A DNA stretch of 7,494 bases from assembly GCA_946478975.1 (NCBI GenBank), contig CAMLEO010000316.1, forward strand, positions 1 through 7,494, given 5' to 3'. Positions within the stretch are counted from its first letter, which is position 1. Each line of letters begins with the position of its first letter. This DNA is from an uncultured Steroidobacter sp. GTDB taxonomy: Bacteria > Pseudomonadota > Gammaproteobacteria > Steroidobacterales > Steroidobacteraceae. The notes below the pieces were generated by a model. That model had not been told where the DNA came from. It was given only the letters and a program-made list of their open reading frames with translations, and searched no databases. Positions 5,616-7,494 of this stretch are shown here, piece by piece. The translations under genes were made by a program, and so were the position numbers.

Positions 5616-7169
5616 TTACGCGTCCGCTTTCTTGCGTTTGGCCGCGCTCTTGCCGGACCCCAGCAATCCATTCTTGAGCAGCAGCGTCGCATATCTCACA
5701 CCGAAGCCGGTGAAGTCCGTCGGTATGTGCGCAAGGCCGCCGCTGCGATTGCTGGTCGCAAGATCGATATGGATCCACGGTGTTTCTTTCGGGACGAAAT
5801 GATTCAAGAAGCGCGCGGCGAGAATGTGATCGCCTTTGCTGTCCGGCGTGCAGTGGAGCACGTCGGCGATGGAGGATTCGAGATCGCTGTCGAAGTCTTC
5901 GTCCATCGGGAATGGCCACACTCGCTCACCGCTGTCGCGGCCCGCTTGTTCGATGGCCCCATGCCATTCAGCTCGATTGGTGAACGCGCCGGCGTAACGA
6001 TCGGTGAGTGCAGTGACACACGCGCCAGTCAGCGTCGCGAAGTCGAGCATCAGATCCGGTTTCTCTCGCGCGGCGAGCGCCAGTGTGTCGGCGAGCACCA
6101 TGCGACCTTCGGCATCGCTGTGAGCAACCTGAATGGTGACGCCGTTGACGGCGGTGACCACTTCTTGCGGACGAAACGCGTTCGGGCCGATTTGATTTTC
6201 GGTGATGGCGAGCCAGCAATCGATGTCGTAAGGCACTTTGAGCCGGCTCAGCGCGAGCAGGGTGCCGACGGCGACGGCGCTGCCCTGCATGTCTTCATGC
6301 ATTTGATACATGCTCTTGTGCGACTTCAGGTTGATGCCGCCGGTGTCGAAGCAAATGCCTTTGCCGATGAGCGCAAGTTTCTTGCGCGCTTCCTCGCTGC
6401 GAGGCGCGCGATAGCGCAGTCGAACGATGCCAGCATCGCGATGTTCGTTCGCTCGCGTGACGGCGAGGAATGCACCAGCACGTAATCGTTTCAACGCCGC
6501 TTCATCGAGGAACGAATACGCCCAGCCTTCACGCTTCGCCAGTTCGCGCAATGCTTTTCGATAGCTGCTGGTGTGTAAGACGTTCGGCGGCAGCGTGGTG
6601 AGCCAGCGCGCCAGATGATTCCCACGATCGATCGCGATCGACAGGTCCGCATCGATGTCGGGGCCTTCGCCGCTGAGCGTGAGTTGCGGAGGTGCCGCCG
6701 CTTTCGGCGCTTTTGACTTCATGACCGGCATGCCGGCGGTCGCCGCGAGTGCAGCTGCCGTCAACGCTTCGAGCATGGCCTGGCTCTGTTCGGCTGCGAG
6801 TCCGTAAGTGGCGAAGAGCACCTTCGCAGCGGGCGAAGGGGCTAATTCTTTCCAGGCGCGTGCGGCCAGCGACAGGCGCTCGAACGCCGAGTGGGTTGAT
6901 TTTGTAAATGCGACCGCCATTGGAATGGCCTCGGTCGTGATTCGCGTACTGAGGATGGATACAGGCCCGCGCGCCTTGGCTTCTGTGTACAAACGCTGCC
7001 AGGTCGCACCAAAAGGCAGCTTTGCCAGGCTCGATTCAGCCAGCTCGCGATCACAAATGACGATGGAAGCATCGTATTTGGTCATTGCGCTTTCGCTCAA
7101 AGACGCCCCGCGATCTTTTTTGGGCTGAAAAATACGTAGGTCGCGCTCTGCGGGAAGCAATTCCACCAC
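5616..7169 (-). CDS. Leucyl aminopeptidase family protein (peptidase M17)
   Basis: M17 aminopeptidases are cytoplasmic hexamers that remove N-terminal residues from peptides using two metal ions. The 517-residue protein keeps the complete site: K270 and D275 in GKGICFDTGG, K282, D293 in MHEDMQGSA, and D352, E354 and R356 in SDAEGRMVLADTL. These positions coincide with E. coli PepA numbering. The N-terminal domain (1-180) is divergent, with an alanine/lysine-rich linker near 150-162. The C terminus ends in a basic tail (KSAAKRKKADA). Motif wording such as NLKSHKSMYQMHEDM differs from PepA, so this is probably a paralogous subgroup and substrate preference is uncertain. The GTG at 7169 has AAGGAA seven bases upstream; an ATG at 7085 would shorten it by 28 residues. 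It converges with the DsbA-like gene nine bases away and is divergent from aceE. Confidence 0.92.
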   Translation of the reverse strand: MVELLPAERDLRIFQPKKDRGASLSESAMTKYDASIVICDRELAESSLAKLPFGATWQRLYTEAKARGPVSILSTRITTEAIPMAVAFTKSTHSAFERLSLAARAWKELAPSPAAKVLFATYGLAAEQSQAMLEALTAAALAATAGMPVMKSKAPKAAAPPQLTLSGEGPDIDADLSIAIDRGNHLARWLTTLPPNVLHTSSYRKALRELAKREGWAYSFLDEAALKRLRAGAFLAVTRANEHRDAGIVRLRYRAPRSEEARKKLALIGKGICFDTGGINLKSHKSMYQMHEDMQGSAVAVGTLLALSRLKVPYDIDCWLAITENQIGPNAFRPQEVVTAVNGVTIQVAHSDAEGRMVLADTLALAAREKPDLMLDFATLTGACVTALTDRYAGAFTNRAEWHGAIEQAGRDSGERVWPFPMDEDFDSDLESSIADVLHCTPDSKGDHILAARFLNHFVPKETPWIHIDLATSNRSGGLAHIPTDFTGFGVRYATLLLKNGLLGSGKSAAKRKKADA

Positions 7170-7176
7170 GACGGGG

Positions 7177-7182
7177 TTCCTT
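7177..7182 (-). promoter_or_regulatory. Ribosome binding site supporting the GTG start of the M17 peptidase
   Basis: AAGGAA on the minus strand ends seven bases before the GTG at 7169. The ATG alternative at 7085 has only a weak match upstream. The site shares two bases with the -35 of the candidate aceE promoter. Confidence 0.55.
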
Positions 7183-7209
7183 GACCGAAAAATCTCAAAC
7201 TCCGATGAT
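7181..7209 (+). promoter_or_regulatory. Candidate aceE promoter
   Basis: TTGACC at 7181-7186 (five of six) and GATGAT at 7204-7209 (four of six) are 17 bases apart. A start near 7216 would give a leader of about 23 bases. No clear Shine-Dalgarno precedes the aceE ATG. I see no PdhR-type operator in the 69-base intergenic region. Confidence 0.45.
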
Positions 7210-7210
7210 A
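7205..7210 (-). promoter_or_regulatory. Possible -10 element for the M17 peptidase gene
   Basis: TATCAT on the minus strand (five of six matches to TATAAT) would place a start near 7198, about 29 bases before the GTG and upstream of the AAGGAA site. No good -35 lies at the usual distance, so an activator or another sigma factor might be needed, or the match may be chance. Confidence 0.25.
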
Positions 7211-7238
7211 CGCGGCCTACTTATGCAGCACACCCGAC

Positions 7239-7494
7239 ATGTCCGAAGCCTCCAGGTTTGATGATCGCGATCCCGAGGAAACTCGGGAGTGGCTCGAATC
7301 CATCGATTCAGTGATCAAGGCGCAGGGCCCGGAACGAGCCCACTTCCTGCTCGAAAAACTGATCGATTTCACCCGCCGCTCCGGCGCGTATCTGCCGTTC
7401 AAGCCGAACACGGCTTACGTCAATACGATCTCGCCCGGTCAAGAGGTGGAGTACCCCGGCGACCGCACCATCGAGCGCCGCATCGAAGCGTTCA
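7239..7494 (+). CDS. aceE: Pyruvate dehydrogenase E1 component, N-terminal part (runs off window)
   Basis: The first 85 codons closely resemble the start of E. coli AceE: DPEETREWLESIDSVIKAQG, then ERAHFLLEKLIDFTRRSG, then the YVNTI segment followed by EYPGDRTIERRIEAF. AceE is the homodimeric thiamine-diphosphate E1 subunit that decarboxylates pyruvate and acetylates the lipoyl groups of E2. The rest of the roughly 890-residue protein lies beyond the window, so the thiamine-binding region cannot be checked. The ATG at 7239 matches the family N terminus. The gene is divergent from the M17 peptidase across 69 bases. aceF would be expected downstream but is not visible. Confidence 0.94.
   Translation, partial: MSEASRFDDRDPEETREWLESIDSVIKAQGPERAHFLLEKLIDFTRRSGAYLPFKPNTAYVNTISPGQEVEYPGDRTIERRIEAF

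Noticed and set aside
5587..5656. Inverted repeat CCGGCAAG (5587-5594) and CTTGCCGG (5649-5656) across the DsbA-like/aminopeptidase junction.
   Set aside because: The 54-base loop and purely coding arms make a terminator unlikely. An 8 bp match at this distance is easily reached by chance in GC-rich sequence.
5727..6485. Plus-strand open frame of 252 codons inside the aminopeptidase gene.
   Set aside because: It lies wholly antisense to a peptidase with a complete active site and has no domain of its own or start signals. It is a by-product of codon bias on the other strand.
1..7494. A defence system, mobile element, CRISPR array, tRNA or other RNA gene.
   Set aside because: The intergenic regions are short (114 bases at most) and explained by promoters, hairpins or the operator. 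I saw no tRNA-like fold, spaced repeats, terminal inverted repeats, or integrase- or transposase-like protein.

Overview
The window is an ordinary, gene-dense stretch of a GC-rich bacterial chromosome. Several proteins closely match gammaproteobacterial (E. coli or Pseudomonas type) relatives: the E. coli-type PyrC dihydroorotase, RNase T, the CGFS glutaredoxin GrxD and the homodimeric-type AceE. My inference is a free-living gammaproteobacterium outside the enterics, possibly of the Xanthomonadales/Nevskiales/Steroidobacter kind. The species cannot be fixed from this sequence. I see no RNA gene, insertion sequence, prophage, CRISPR array or sign of recent transfer.

Layout. (1) 1-85 is the C-terminal end of an unrecognised plus-strand gene. 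(2) 183-2402 is a tight plus-strand operon: a four-cysteine DUF1289 protein, grxD, pyrC and rnt. The last two genes start with TTG codons that overlap the preceding stop in the four bases TTGA. A sigma70-like promoter at 130-158 lies just ahead. (3) 2403-2465 holds two consecutive hairpins where the operon converges with a minus-strand alpha/beta hydrolase of the Tex30/KANL3 type (2466-3143). (4) A VOC/glyoxalase-fold protein (3241-3663) is divergent from the hydrolase and convergent with a glutathione S-transferase (GST; minus strand, 3680-4381). A hairpin spans the two stop codons. (5) A HxlR-type regulator (4496-4882) is divergent from the GST. The region between them carries a striking three-half-site operator at 4455-4478. 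(6) A membrane-anchored DsbA-family thiol oxidoreductase (4938-5606) follows the regulator. It converges, nine bases apart, with a minus-strand M17 leucyl aminopeptidase (5616-7169). (7) The 5' end of aceE (7239 to the window end) is divergent from the aminopeptidase, with what look like overlapping back-to-back -10 elements.

How the genes work together. The first operon mixes housekeeping roles: Fe-S carrier (GrxD), pyrimidine synthesis (PyrC) and RNA 3'-end trimming (RNase T). The 3.2-5.6 kb part has a thiol/electrophile theme: a GST, a regulator with a single N-terminal cysteine, and a CPYC thioredoxin-fold protein. The most testable proposal is that the regulator controls the GST and itself through the operator between them. 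I did not find a convincing undescribed system; the findings are local regulatory and organisational observations.
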